DNA of 64,000 nt from Tubulanus polymorphus (GCF_964204645.1 NC_134036.1:3275501-3339500); one strand, 5' to 3'; shown: positions 11,898-23,755, counted from the first letter of the stretch. Notes: a model not told the origin generated them from the sequence alone. A program made the numbers and translations.

Positions 11898-14800
11898 ACT
11901 CAACGAATGAATCGTCGGCTGAGACGAACTGCTGTTATTTAAATGGTCGAAAAATATTTAAAGATTGTTTATTTTGCAGTATTTGATACAGTTCTGCTTT
12001 AAACAACAAACTACTACACTAATATACTGATCGTTGTAAAAATGCTGAAAATATTTACTATAAAACCCTCCAGAAAAAAATTGCTGTCTCGCCGAAAACA
12101 AAAGGGATATGATCCAGCGAAGTTTGATTGAAGATTCTATTTACTATCATGTCAAGCTAAAGTAATTTAATGCGATTCAGCCTTTAATGAATGGATGATC
12201 GATATTTTATTGTGAATCGAATCAGGATTAAGTAAGACTTACCGAAAAGACGATTATACGTTTGTTGTTCGTTCGAAAGTCTGAAATTTCGTTGAGTCAT
12301 TTTTAAGCGCGCGCTGAAATGAACCATATGCAAACCATACGTGAAAGTACCGTCCTAAATTATCATCATTGTCCATACAAATTTTCCAAATACGCTGTTG
12401 AAGGTTCGAAATCTTCAATAGCTAATCATATTAAATATTCTATTTTGAAATATATATTTCTCACTTGAAATGATCTTTAAACTTTGAAATGTATTTCTCG
12501 GTATTTTTGCCGAGGGTATTTATTTCTAGCTGTGTGAATACATATCGCTTTGTTTTATCGACACTATTGCTACACGTGTTTATTGTGACACATTTTTATA
12601 TACAACAAAAGCATATATATTCTATCGGAAATAAAATTCTGTCTCTTGGAAATAGATCAATGTGTTTCACATTCTTTTGTGGGTTCATAATTATTGAGGT
12701 CGGTCCTATTCTTGTTTTCATCACTTAGAGGAGAGAGATTATGGTCAAGAGAGTATGGTGAAGAGAGTATGGTCATCTCAATGCAAAAGGTCCATATAGT
12801 TGAATACCACAGGGGCTCGTATAGGAGTTGTTAATCTATTAATCCTAAATGTATTTATTAAATAACTTATTTTAGACGCAGGGATTAACAGATTATCACT
12901 TTTTCAGTATTTTAACTATTAATCGACAAGCCGCATTAAGTACTAACTAGGCTATGAATTTTCTCAGAAAATCGCAAAAAATTATCTTGGCGAGAGAGTA
13001 GTCTGAATTGGGTTATGGTCCAAATACTGGCCATCTTGCGAATTGCACTCCAATGGCTAACCACAGGCCGCTTTCAATCTATCGGCTACCTCAGACGCAT
13101 CAACGCCGCCGCAGCAGCGCATCTCATGCTCGGTGAGCCGCAGAGTTGTTTCTAGTGACCTGCCCGCGTGTTACAGCAGCCCCCGTCTAGAGGGTCGAGT
13201 GGCTTCAGTCTCAGACCTTCCCAAGGGAACGATTCTCCTTCGCTCCCCTAAAGCAAGCTTCACACCAAGGCACACTTAGGCTAAATATCGAAAGCCTTAT
13301 AAATATACCCATACATTTATAGCCCTAAGTCGATTGGTGGTTTTAAAAATTTTTATTTATTGGATCCGAAGGTTGGTCATTCTTTGATCGTTAGTTTTGG
13401 CAAGAACTCGGAAATTGTTATTAAAATCATTAGCCGCACGGATAAAGGAACAACAGGTACCAACTGAATGAGTTCGGAAATAACTGCTGTAATGAGCCTA
13501 GTATCAGCTGATGCTCACAGATGGCAGCACATGTCAGTTGAAGTGAATGGGTCGAAATTTATAAGAACCAGTCCACAAACAGACTCTTTTTACATGAAAT
13601 ATACAGTCAACCACATGTATTAATGCTGGAAAAATATTTTGAGTCAAATAGGAAAAATTATCTACAATAATTTAATGCTAATTGTAATAATAACAATTAA
13701 CATAAAATATATCATATTTTCATTAGCATTAAAAAATCTGTCTTCCTCATTAAACTCATCTAATATCACCAACTTGTGGTGGAAAACCTACCTTGTGGCT
13801 GGAAATCCTTCTGGTGTTATCTTTGAGGCGTTTCGCCTCGTTCGAGATAATTATGGTACTGTCCGCATTTGTCTTGACTACATTCCTTCAAGAGAACGAT
13901 TAAAAACTTTCTTTGGTTGAGCAGGGGGAGGGGGGTCACGACCCCTGCTGAACCCCCCTCTGGATCCACACCTGGAAGTTTTAGTAAGTAACCCGACTGA
14001 CTGCGGTTTTGTCTGAACTCGATCGGTCTCTCGTGATTCGAGATTCTCTGGATCAGCAGCAATTAAAATCGGTGATATCATCTTATATTTGTTTGCCAAA
14101 CAATATGCCGTAGGCCAGAGACATACTTCGGCGGTTTAACCTTAACATTTTCTCCCTCCTGGAAAAAATCGTTAGTCCGACTCCAGGTTTCGGGCTACCG
14201 CCTGGCCATCAAGTCAGTGTCAACAAATTTGGGTCAAGATTTTTCTAAAATTTTGATGTTTTTAATGGAAATTGAAAATTCCAGTCTCGAATGATAATCT
14301 CTTATTCTTCGTACCGGCGGGAACCTTCATAAGATCAAGTGCCCTTTTTGTTAACCCCTACAAGGCTCCTTTACACACGGGTCCGACGCAATATTTAACC
14401 CCAATCGCCATCTACTAATACTTAGTACAGTAGGTATGATGAAAAAAAGTTTTACTATTTAAAAGCATTGAACTGAGTGCTTCGCGCATTAAAATACGGA
14501 CAGAGACAATATTCTGAATTATGAACGCGTTTTAGTGAACCCTCAATTGCCGCAGTAGGTCTCCGGATAAAAAATGAGCCTAGAAAACTTTACTGTAAAC
14601 GTTAAAACCAATTTGAATACTCTTAAAATTATGTTTATCGGTTTTCTGATTTTTTTTGCGGATTAATTAATTACAGCGGGCGGGTTTTTTATTTGATTTG
14701 CAATCAGCTGACCACGCGGTGTCAATCATATCGGGCTGTTTAAAATAACAATGGCTGCTGATTGAATAGCACCTGTTCTGGATTGGACAGCGGATATCGG

Positions 14801-15003
14801 CATCGTAAACGGTCTGGTCAGCTTATTGGACACATAAAATGTGCCCCTATAGACTGGTCAGCTCATTGGCACCGGATACTTCATGGATCGGTGATTGAAG
14901 GTTTCCTCGCGACCGGCGCCGCAAATCACTGACAAATTCTTTCGCGGCTTCCAACCCAACCGGGAAAGGAGTGAAGTGAAGAGGGTGGAGGAAGACCGAG
15001 ACA
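11898..15003. other. CALML4 3' end and intergenic DNA, no gene seen
   Basis: After the CALML4 3' UTR this is AT-rich non-coding DNA. A GC-richer island at about 13,020-13,270 has no open frame of note. Near 13,915-13,975, gggggtcacgacccc and ccctctggatccaca are typical of a decayed transposon end. The stretch 13,480-13,560 shares words (ataactgct, agatggcagcac) with 4,050-4,150. Confidence 0.4.
12630..12635 (+). terminator. candidate CALML4 poly(A) signal AATAAA
   Basis: This is a canonical signal about 730 bp after the CALML4 stop. The 3' UTR would be long and AT-rich. Variant signals lie closer, so this choice is uncertain. Confidence 0.3.
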
Positions 15004-15062
15004 GAGCCGAGCCGAGCCGAGCCGAGCCGAGCCGAGCCGAGCCGAGCCGAGCCGAGCCGAGC
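15004..15062. repeat. (GCCGA)11 pentanucleotide microsatellite
   Basis: Eleven perfect GCCGA units run from 15,006 to 15,060. Because the period is five, reading frames on both strands stay open across it and give repeat peptides such as RAEPS. These frames are a by-product of the repeat. A good donor-like AAGGTAAGT follows at about 15,137, so the stretch could lie in an untranslated first exon. Confidence 0.9.
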
Positions 15063-15786
15063 AGAGACGAGAAGATTGGAGTCCCGAATGAGTGGAGTGG
15101 AGTGGAGTGTGTGGCACGTGGCACGACACGATAAAAAGGTAAGTTTTTACTTACTAACTATTCTCATCTCTAAAATTATTCAGGCCTAATAACCCCGGCC
15201 CGTGCCAAGCTTTTCTGAGCCGGGGCCTTTTTTTTCACCGTAAAAAGGGGCATTTTCTTATTGAAAAAAGGGATACCTGTATGAATCATTTGACAATTCC
15301 TTTCATTCCCCCCCCCAAAAAAAATGAAAACTGTTAGAAAACTGTAGGCCCTATTCAAATTTTAAAAAATCTGGACCCAAATTTTTTTAAACCAACCTTT
15401 TGAAGGGCTCTTTGAAAATTTTAGGGGGTTCATTCACTAGCCTGAAGCCCTTCCCCCTTGGCTCGGGCCTGTTAATCCCATCCCTATTATTTCAAATTTA
15501 TAGGCCTAAATAATGGAGTCACGCTTAATTACCATAGCTATCAAAAAGCTGGCTGAAACATTGGATTAAAAAGGCCCGCTTATAAATGGAAAAATTTTAG
15601 ATACCGGGTACATCGCATATGACTTGACGCTATACTCACCGCACCCCCCAGTGGGATTTAATGAAATGTTTGATTCAGACTTCGAATTCAATAAGCGATT
15701 CGGGGTAGAACGAAATGTTGGATTCAGACGCACGGTTTTCTCTTTGTGATTTGATTCATCGCCATGACGATCACATAATTGCAACA

Positions 15787-16119
15787 ATGTCATCTCGAAG
15801 GTACGTTTGACACAACTTTTTTCTTCGATTTCGAAATTTTTGAAATTTGATGAAAATATTTTTTTATCTTACAAATAGGTCAGTGTTCCATTTTTGATAT
15901 GATTGAACACCTTACTTAAAACTGGGCCTAAATTCGTTGCCAGTTTAAACCATTCTTTAACTGGCAAGTTAATTTCGCTGTCTAGTTATTTCTATTAAAT
16001 TGGCCTTCTCTTATTTTTTTATTCTTTTCAGTAATTATCGCATTCTTCTGTTGGAAGGATTCGAACCTGTTGGCATTGAGACTCGCCACATTACTGGTAA
16101 AACGCCATCTGGTGGATAG
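15787..16119 (+). CDS. candidate two-exon small gene, 33-aa product, unknown
   Basis: Exon 15787-15800 (ATG in caacaATG, ending at donor AAG|GTACGT) joins 16032-16119 after a strong acceptor (tattcttttcag). The phase is 2 and the frame closes at TAG with 33 residues. The product begins MSSRSNYRILLLEG and ends GKTPSGG. An AATAAA follows 75 bp after the stop. There is a hydrophobic patch ILLL but no convincing signal or membrane helix. I do not recognise it. It might also be the 3' end of a larger gene with unseen exons, or chance. Confidence 0.35.
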
Positions 16120-16194
16120 ATGGTGCATGGGCGACGCTGTCTGGACGGCTGGTGTTGAAATACTGCATAATTCATCAATTCCTTTATTTGACAA

Positions 16195-16200
16195 AATAAA
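16195..16200 (+). terminator. AATAAA poly(A) signal after the small candidate gene
   Basis: This is a canonical hexamer 75 bp beyond the TAG at 16,117-16,119. It supports a short transcript ending here, if the two-exon gene is real. Confidence 0.35.
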
Positions 16201-16945
16201 ATATTCATTTTCACTGAAATCATTCTCGTCGTTTCTTCGATTTTAAACAAAATAAAAATATGTATTTTTCGTAAATTCTTGAGGTTTTTTCTGAAAAAGG
16301 ATTTTCGTTCTCTCTCTCTCTAGTTTCAATTATGAAATAAATATATATTTATTGTAAAATGTTGTTGTTTTCTTCCCCCTGAAAACCCCCGTGTGTTTCC
16401 AAAACCCGAGTGATAAAAAAAGGTTTCAATTATTTATTGAGAAAATAAGAAAATGCGCGCGTCATTTTGAGATCACAAAGAGAAAGTTTCGACATAAATG
16501 GGCATTATCATTATTTACTATATTAGATGCCTTATTCAGTAAAATACGTAATGATGATAGTTACTGGGTGGTAAAATTTAGTAGAATAACAGTATAGACA
16601 TTTTAATCAAATTTTCTTAAGTTAAATTTGAAATCGAGACACCAATCGAGACATTTAGATGTCTATTTTACTCGATATTTTTTTTCCCTTTCGACGCGGA
16701 ATTTTTGGCATCCAGGGTACTCCGAAAATTGTAGTCTATTGTTAGATATTCCAAAGTTATATTTTCGTCTGAATTCTATTGAACTTTGCCACAAAATTGT
16801 TAAAATCCTAAAATAATGGGATGTTTTACTTTGCTGACATTGGTCATGTTCATTAGAATTTGATCGATTCATTGATTTGATGATTATCAGAGAACAAATA
16901 TAAATTCATAATTAGTTATATATACATAATACATGACAATCATCA
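16201..16945. other. AT-rich intergenic DNA, nothing seen
   Basis: No conserved frame, RNA gene or clear repeat is visible apart from a short (TC)n run near 16,310. Confidence 0.4.
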
Positions 16946-17085
16946 GGGGCCAGTTGCATAGTCATGGCTTAGACTTAAGACCAGTCTAAGACCAACTTAG
17001 TTCTATAACTAATCTAACAATTTAAGACCAGTCTTAAGATTTAAGACGACTTTTGGACTTAAGTCACGACTATGCAACTGGCCCC
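16946..17085. mobile_element. MITE-like element, copy 1
   Basis: This is a 140-bp non-coding element with inverted ends: ggggccagttgcatagtc at the left, and gactatgcaactggcccc at the right. Inside, the words gacttaagaccagtct and agaccagtcttaag continue the symmetry. A related copy lies 157 bp downstream, and a more decayed one is at about 5,497. Confidence 0.8.
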
Positions 17086-17242
17086 AGGACCTCAGAAATC
17101 AGCTTGTTTTTATGGTGACTGAATTACGGAACTCGAGGGATTTTTTATTCCGGGTTAACAGTGGGTTAATTTGTTAAGAGTAGAATATCCAGCGATTAAG
17201 GTGGAAAACTCTATAAAACGATTAATTTGACAAGTCTACCAG

Positions 17243-17381
17243 AGGCCAGTTGCATAGTCATGGCTTAGACTTAAGACCAGTCTCTAAGACCAACTTATAG
17301 TTCTTAAGCCTACCTAACAATTAAAGTCCCAAGATTTTAGACAACTTTTGGACTTAAGTCGCGACTGTGCAACTGGGCCCA
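17243..17381. mobile_element. MITE-like element, copy 2
   Basis: This copy has the same ends (aggccagttgcatagtc and gcgactgtgcaactgggcc) and the same internal order as the copy at 16,946, with substitutions and small indels spread along its length. Two neighbouring copies suggest nested or local insertion. Confidence 0.78.
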
Positions 17382-17967
17382 GGCTCTTAAGTAGCTTGAT
17401 ATTCAAACGATATTCTCCATTAGATATCCAATCATCCCATATTGAAAGATTTTTTGATACGTGTGTACATTCCAAAGCATAGGTTAGCAAATTTTAAAGG
17501 ATATATTTAACCAATTTTTTGGTAACTGTTTCGTTAAAGAGTTACTTCACAAACTGTCAGTGGTGCAGAAAACGCATCATTTGAATTTGTGTCTTACTTT
17601 CTTACTTACTTTCTTCGCACAATTCAATTGTGTCGCTTTGAAAATTCAATTGTCGACCAATAGAAGTAGGGCAGACATCCCATTCAATATATTCTATAGG
17701 TGCATGTATGTCACCAGAGGTATTGTTATATAGCAATTGTGAAGCCTCTCCCAAGGACTATTCATTGTCATTCTTTGAATCTTTGATTTTCAGAGAATCT
17801 TTGATCCATATTTTTCAAAACCCGTATAAGGACTTCGAGCCTAATATACTTGCAGTGCTGGCCATTGTGATTGTAAAGACACTGGATATATGGACACTGG
17901 ATTCTTTAGTTTCAACTCTACCCTCAGCAGTTGACCATGCTGACTTTCCAGTGTCTGTTATGCCGCC
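17382..17967. other. unique flank between MITEs and the tandem array
   Basis: A plus-strand frame at 17,708-18,004 is open for 98 codons but has no recognisable domain. Its end runs into array sequence, so it is not called as a gene. Nothing else is supported here. Confidence 0.35.
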
Positions 17968-18066
17968 TGTTTCTGGCCCAGGTTTAACTTGTATCTGGTT
18001 TTAAGGATTACTGAAAACCTTTAAAAAATAAAAACCTTGTCGGTTAATACTTTGTTGTTGAACCTG

Positions 18067-18291
18067 TCACAGCTCCATGTCTAACCCATATTCCTTCGAA
18101 CTGCTCCCACGCTGCCCTCTGCCTCGCTTCGGTGCGTCCTGTCGATTGCGCACCCTCTACGGGGCCGAATACAGATCTACTTCATTCTTACTACTCGCGC
18201 TCTCGACTATCTCGCGGATAACCCGCCCCTCCTCACCGCGCAAACGCAACACACGGACCCGCTTCCTCTTTTGGAACGACGTTATTCTCAT
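18067..18291 (-). pseudogene. E module 1 (array edge), short, one in-frame stop
   Basis: After a ctcttgcag-type acceptor the exon opens with ATG and encodes MRITSFQKRKRVRVLRLRG, a very basic start. This is the only full-length E copy with a sense codon (GAG) at position 30, where others have TAG. It has its own TAG at 18,157-18,159 and leaves the family sequence after KRGRGQ, ending at TGA 18,067. It is probably the oldest or least homogenised copy. The family is unknown. Confidence 0.6.
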
Positions 18292-18714
18292 CTGCAAGAA
18301 AAAAAAACAACGTTGTCAGATAATGAGTAAAAAAGATTAGAAATAACATTACCAAATTATATATGAACTGGTTTAAAGCAGTTATCACTTTAAAGGGGTG
18401 GTTCATTTTCAAGTTCTTTCAATTTAGTGACTGTCCTATCTAAGGAACTTGCTTTTTTGATCCGATTTCACAAGAATTAATTCAGCCGTGAAACACTAGA
18501 TATCAGACAATCCATTCAACAAAAAATGATTGTCCATGATTTTAGTGAATGTTTTGAGGGCTCCTGATTACAGAATAACTTTTTACACCCTCTCAAGCAA
18601 CAATTTACAAATTATTAAAAGGTCGAGTGGTCACTTCAAGTGTTTTGGCGAGTATAAACTAATATTTTTCACAGCCTTTGCCTTTGAAGATATTCGGTAG
18701 ATTTTAACGCTTAC

Positions 18715-18940
18715 CTAGCGCATATCCCCCGGGAAGGTTCTCCCTTGCAGACGGACGAAGAACCTTGAAGCCGCCGGGTGCGGCTGCCTTGGTTTACGCG
18801 GCTGTGCTGCTCCTGGTGCTGCTCCAGGTGGTACTCCAGGTGGTCCTGGTGGTTGGGCCGAGGAGGCCGCCGAAAGAGCTTAACGAGACAGACCACCTCG
18901 GCTGACGGACCACCCTCACAATTATCCAAAAATGGAGATA
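18715..18940 (-). pseudogene. D module 1, internal exon-like, TAG before donor
   Basis: The exon lies between the acceptor ttttacag and a GTAAGC donor. One frame is open throughout: SPFLDNCEGGPSAEVVCLVK, then a Q/H/E-rich part, then a basic end. This frame joins in phase with the open frame of module C at 19,776-19,938. Another frame reads as PPGPPG-type proline-glycine repeats but has an upstream TAA. This copy has GCGCTAG at the donor, where most copies have GCACGAG. Which frame was used cannot be decided, and the product is unknown. Confidence 0.5.
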
Positions 18941-19775
18941 CTGTAAAATAAAGAAAAATAACATCTAAAAATAACATGAAATTTTTTCCCAAAATCTTTC
19001 ATTAGATATATTGTCCCTTCTATTTGACTGTTGAATTTGATAGGGTGTCCCTTTCTTTACCCACCTGTAGCAAAACAGGGATTTGATTTTGAAATCATGA
19101 AGTACAGATATAATCTGATAAATATTCTAGTTTTTAACAGTAGTGGAAAAAACGTTTCAAGATCAGTGGTCAACTAATCCTTCAAAAACCTCATTGTGGA
19201 ATCAATTGTAGAATTTAGAATTAATCTCTTCATTTTAGTGACTGCCTTATGTTAGGAACTTGCGTTTTGATCCGATTTAAAAACATTGATAAGTTAAATA
19301 GATAATTGATAAAATACTTGTGATTGTTGTAAACAATATTGATAAAACCTCTCTGGGTGAGGTTTTGTATCTAATACTTGGAATAAAGAATTTCATCAGT
19401 CCGTATAAGAGTTAGATATATTTGTGTTCTGCTCTGCACCATCTCTCCTCCCGCTCCCTCGGTGTCTCCATTCATGATTTAATTCTACTATGCGTCGTCT
19501 ACCGCGTGGTCCTCATCGCTTAATACTTTGATGTTAAACCTGTGTCTGGCCCAAGTCTAACCTGTATCTGGTTTGTAAGGATGTCCGTAAATCTTGGAAA
19601 GTATAAAAACCTTGTTGGTTATTACTATGATTCAAATCTAAGAAGTTTAATGTCTTGGCTCCGGGATTAACTTATATGAAACTGACCCCTACAGGTGATT
19701 ATCACTGATAATAATCGGTCGTAGAAGAATTGAATATAAACCAGAAGAAAATTATAAATATTGATAAATACTTAC

Positions 19776-19938
19776 GGAATTCAAACAAGAATTCCCGCAT
19801 AAACTCGATCGAAGTAGAGCCCTCTCTTATTGTATTCCTTAATACAATCGGGGAACAACTTCGAGTGCCCTGCGCCGTCGACTGGTAGCCCAGTGGGACT
19901 TCTCTCTTGTAATTGTACTGTCATCATCGCTCGAAGCG
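19776..19938 (-). pseudogene. C module 1, exon-like with good borders
   Basis: The acceptor is ttttcag and the donor is TTCC|GTAAGT. After two TGA codons near the start, one frame is open to the donor (YNYKREVPLGYQST onward) and runs in phase into module D at 18,940. Another frame is open from ATGATG and ends ILV-stop just before the donor (GYNKRGLYFDRVYAG). In many other C copies the donor has decayed to TTAAG (25.03, 36.31 and 47.60 kb) or ATAAG (27.96, 30.95 and 39.25 kb). Confidence 0.45.
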
Positions 19939-20106
19939 CTGAAAATATAGAAATCAATTGAAATTCATTATTAGTAATCAATATAAACAACTGGTGTAAA
20001 TAAAACACTTGAAAATCAGATCAATTCAGGTAAAATTTACGGACGCCAAACGTGGCGATCTGCGCGTCGGTGGCGCCACATTCTTTGTTTTTTTAGCTTT
20101 TGGCAT
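19924..20106 (-). CDS. A module, truncated form (ends RFER), edge copy
   Basis: The start exon 20,106-20,041 (22 codons, MPKAKKTKNVAPP then TRRSPRLAS) follows a pyrimidine tract and tttag. Joined to the next acceptor at 19,938 in phase 0, it reads RFER and stops, giving 26 aa without the acidic end seen in the long form. The same truncated form follows from the A copies at about 22.38, 25.37, 28.29 and 31.27 kb, their +11,286-bp counterparts, and 59.4 and 61.3 kb. It is probably derived from the long form by a short deletion in module B. Confidence 0.35.
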
Positions 20107-20665
20107 CTAAAAAGAAAAAAAAAGAAAAACTCCAGCCTCTTTACCATACTCGAATATGCTCCAGGTAAAACATCTATCTGGTTTAAAGGATTACCTTACA
20201 TCTACCTTGTGGAATCAATTGTAAGGAAAATCCAGACTACCCACATCCTCCTTCGCGTCATTTGAGATTGTTGTAAACAATATTGATAAAACCTCAATAT
20301 TCAATGTTTTATTGTATTTGAATGTATTTATAAAAGCTGATTGGTTACTGTGGCTACAGTCTTATCAAAGTTGAATAGACAAATAAAATACAATATGATA
20401 CATTTTTATGATACTCTCTGCATTGATCGAAATGATGGAAAAAGATTCAATACAAGAATTCAAATCTTAACTTGATCTATCATTAAGCCTTGAAAACCTA
20501 AAGTTCTATTCGAATCCACCAACAGATGGGAGGACACTCGGCCATTGTTGACCATTGCCACGGCGTCAAACTCTGAACCAGCACCTGCGGTTGGGTGCGC
20601 CAACTTTGCATTGAGAGTGCTGGTACTGACTCGAGGTGATTGCGGAGGAAATGGTACATCTGGCC

Positions 20666-21044
20666 TCACGGGGTAGGAGGATCAAAAATATCCTCCATCG
20701 GTGGTAACTCAGGAGAGTCCGGACAACCCTCATCCTCGGGAATCTCGCCCTCCTGCCGCTGCCGCTCCAACTCCTCTCCTCCATCTCGCCTCCATCTGTC
20801 GAGCTCCGCAAGCTCTTGCCGCCGAATTTCAGCCTCCACTCTCGCACACTCTATCTCCTGCTCCAGTATCCTCTTCGGTGCGTCCTGTTCATGGCGCGCC
20901 CTCTGCGGGGTCGAATACAGATCCACTTCGTTCTCGCTACTCGCTACTCGCGCTCTACAGCATCTCGCGGATTACCCGCCCTTCCTCACCATGCAAACGC
21001 AATACATGGACCCGCTTCCTCTTCTGAAAGGAAGTAATCCTCAT
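20666..21044 (-). pseudogene. E module 2, longest acidic tail, frameshifted
   Basis: The same basic start is followed by TAG at codon 30. A 4-bp insertion before the NEVDLYSTPQ segment breaks the frame. From MDLYSTPQRARHEQD (20,926) the frame is open for 86 codons through a charged heptad-like stretch rich in E, R, L and Q. It ends in an acidic, proline-rich tail (EDEGCPDSPELPPMEDIFD) and PPTP-stop. This gives the best view of the intact C-terminus. The seven-residue spacing of L/I within R/E-rich sequence suggests a coiled coil. Confidence 0.6.
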
Positions 21045-22194
21045 CTGCAAGAAAAAAAAACAACGTGAGATAAAGAGTAAAAAAGATTAGAAATAACATT
21101 ACAAAATCATAATTATATATGAAATTGTTTAAAGCAGTTATCATTTAAAGGGGCTGATTCCTTTTCAAGGCCTTTCAATTTAGTGACTGCCTTATCTTAG
21201 GAACTTGCTTTTTGATCCGATTTAAATACATTGATAATTTAAATAGATAATTAATAGAATACTTGAGATTTACTTAGACCTTGCATAAGTAAAAACCTTG
21301 TTGGTTAATACTATGTTTTGAATCTAAGAACATTAAAAAACCTGTCTCTGGCCCAGGTTTAACTTGTTTCTGCTTTTAAGGATGACTGAAAACCCTGAAA
21401 AAGTAAAAACCTCGTCAAATAATACTATGATGGTTGATTGTAAGCTGATTGGTTACTGTGGCTACATTCTGAACTGCTGCATCATCGTCACTTCTCCTTC
21501 ACTTCTACTCGCGCTCTACACCATCTCGCGAATAACTCACCCCTCCTGACCGCACAAACACGTGGCATGGACATGCTTCCTCTTCTGGAAAGAGGTTATT
21601 TTTAACTGCCAGAAAAAAACGTCCTCTTCCCTGTTGCTTTGTAAACAATATTGATAAAACCTCTCTAGGTGACCGGTTTAACTTGTATCTGGTTTTAAGG
21701 ATTACTGAAAACCTTGAAAAAGTAAAAACCTCATCGCTTAATACTTTGATGTTAAACCTGGTTCTGGCCCAGGTCTAACGTGTATCTGGTTTCTAAGGAT
21801 GTCCGTAAATCTTGAAAAGTAAAAAAACCTTGTTGGTTATTACTATGATTCAAATCTAAGAAGGTTAATGTCTTGGCTCCGGGATAAACCTATATGAAAC
21901 TGACCCCTACAGGTGATTATCGATGATAATAATCGGTCGTAGGATAGAATATAAAACAGAAGAAAATTATAAATATTGATAAATACTTACGGAAGCCCTC
22001 TCTTATTGTATCCCATAATCAATCTGGGAACAACTTGGAGTGACCGGCACCGTCGACTGGTAGCCCAGGGGAGGCTTCCCTCTTGTAATTGTACTGTAAA
22101 ATAGGAAGGACTAAAATAGGAAGGACATTCAATAAGAATACGAATAGCAATTATTTCAATAATTTGTGAAAAATTTATTTACACTTAATAATCA

Positions 22195-22380
22195 TCATCG
22201 CTCGAAGCGCTGAAAATATAGAAATCAATTGAAATTCATTATTAGTAATCAATATAAACAACTGGTGTAAATAAAACACTTGAAAATCAGATCAATTCAG
22301 GTAAAACTTACGGACGCCAAACGTGGCGATCTGCGCGTCGGCAGCGCCACATGCCGCGTTTTCTTTTTAGCTTTTGGCAT
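22195..22380 (-). CDS. A module, truncated form with separate C exon
   Basis: ATG at 22,380, TGA at 22,195-22,197, 27 residues. Here the AATAAA-bearing spacer that follows the B exon in the long form is still present, though the B exon itself is the short RFER form. This makes it an intermediate between the two forms. Copies lie at 33,481-33,666 and 44,767-44,952. Confidence 0.3.
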
Positions 22381-23002
22381 CTAAAAGGAAAAAAAAAAGA
22401 AACTCCAGCCTGTTTACCATATACTCGAATATGCTCCAGGTAAAACATCTATCTGGTTTAAAGGATTACCTTACACCTTCCTAGTGGAATCAATTGTAAG
22501 GAAAATCCAGACTACCCACATCCTCCTTCGAGATCTCACTTGAGATTGTTGTAAACAATATTGATAAAACCTCAATATTCAATGTTTTATTGTATTTGAA
22601 TGTATTTATAAAAGCTGATTGGTTACCGTGGCTACAGTCTTATCAAAGTTGAATAGACAAATAAAATACAATATGATACATTTTTATGATACTCTCTGCA
22701 TTGTTCGAAATGATGGAAAAAGATTCGATACAAGAATTCAAATCTTAACTTGATCTACAGTCAGCCTTGAAGATCTAAAGCTCTATTCAAATCCACCAAC
22801 AAATGGGCACATGTATGTGACCGGTGGACAGTCGACCATTGTTGACCATTGCCACGGCTTCAAACTCTGAACCAGCACCTGCGGTTGGGTGCGCCAACTT
22901 TGCATTGAGAGTGCTGGTACTGACTCGAGGTGATTGCGGAGGAAATGGTACATCTGGCCTCACGGGGTAGGAGGATCAAAAATATCCTCCATCGGTGGTA
23001 AC

Positions 23003-23323
23003 TCAGAGAGTCCGGACGACCTCATCCTCAGGAATCTCGCCCTCCTGCCGCTGCCGCTCCAAATCCTCTCGCCTCCATCTGTCGAGCTCCGCAAGCTCCC
23101 GTCGCCGAATTTCGATCTCCACTCTTGCACGCTCTATCTCCTGCTCCAGTCTCCTCTTCGGTGCGTCCTGTTCATGGCGCGCCCTCTGCGGGGTCGAATA
23201 CAGATCCACTTCGTTCTCGCTACTACTCGCGCTCTACAGCATCTCGCGGATTACCCGCCCTTCGTCACCATGCAAACGCAATACATGGACCCGCTTCCTC
23301 TTTTGGAAGGAAGTAATCCTCAT
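23003..23323 (-). pseudogene. E module 3 (unit 1)
   Basis: TAG at codon 30, then an open frame through the coiled-coil stretch. Small deletions just after GEIPEDE shift it, so it ends VVRTL-stop without the PPTP tail. Confidence 0.6.
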
Positions 23324-23755
23324 CTGCAAGAAAAAAACAACGTCAGATAAAGAGTAAAAAAGATTAGAGATAACATTACAAAATCATAATTATATATGAA
23401 CTGGTTTAAAGCAGTTATCATTTTAAAGGGGTGGTTCCTTTTCAAGTTCTTTCAATTTAGTGACTGTCCTATCTTGCTTTTTGATCCGATTTCATAAGAA
23501 TTAATTCAGCCGTGAAACACTAGATATCAGACAATCCATTCAACAAAAAATGATTGTCCACGATTTTAGTGAATGTTTTGAGGGCTCCTGATTACAGAAT
23601 AACTTTTTACACCCTCTCAAGCAACAATTTACCAATTATTATTGCTAAAAGGTCGAGTGGTCACTTCGAGTGTTTTGGCGAGGCAATGACTAATATTTTT
23701 CGCAGCCTTTGCCTTTGAAGATATTCGGTAGATTTTAACGCTTACCTCGTGCATA

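Noticed and set aside
13020-13270. GC-rich island considered as an rRNA or pseudogene fragment.
   Set aside because: No rRNA core motif or open frame could be recognised.
14858-15134. Open frames on both strands with RAEPS or LGSAR repeats.
   Set aside because: They are produced by the (GCCGA)11 microsatellite, which keeps all frames open.
16055-16075. ggattcgaacc, the reverse complement of a tRNA T-arm word, suggesting a minus-strand tRNA.
   Set aside because: The flanks do not pair as T-stem and acceptor stem, and no D-arm or anticodon arm is found.
19781-20008. 75-codon minus-strand frame (ends GLYFDRVYAGILV) repeated in most C modules.
   Set aside because: Its first third is intron sequence upstream of the acceptor, so it cannot be a real single-exon gene; the exon part is described as module C.
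20640-21068. Long plus-strand frames (rich in S, P and R) opposite the E modules, recurring in every unit.
   Set aside because: They are complements of the E/R-rich coiled-coil frame; splice acceptors and the stop-bearing family frame lie on the minus strand.
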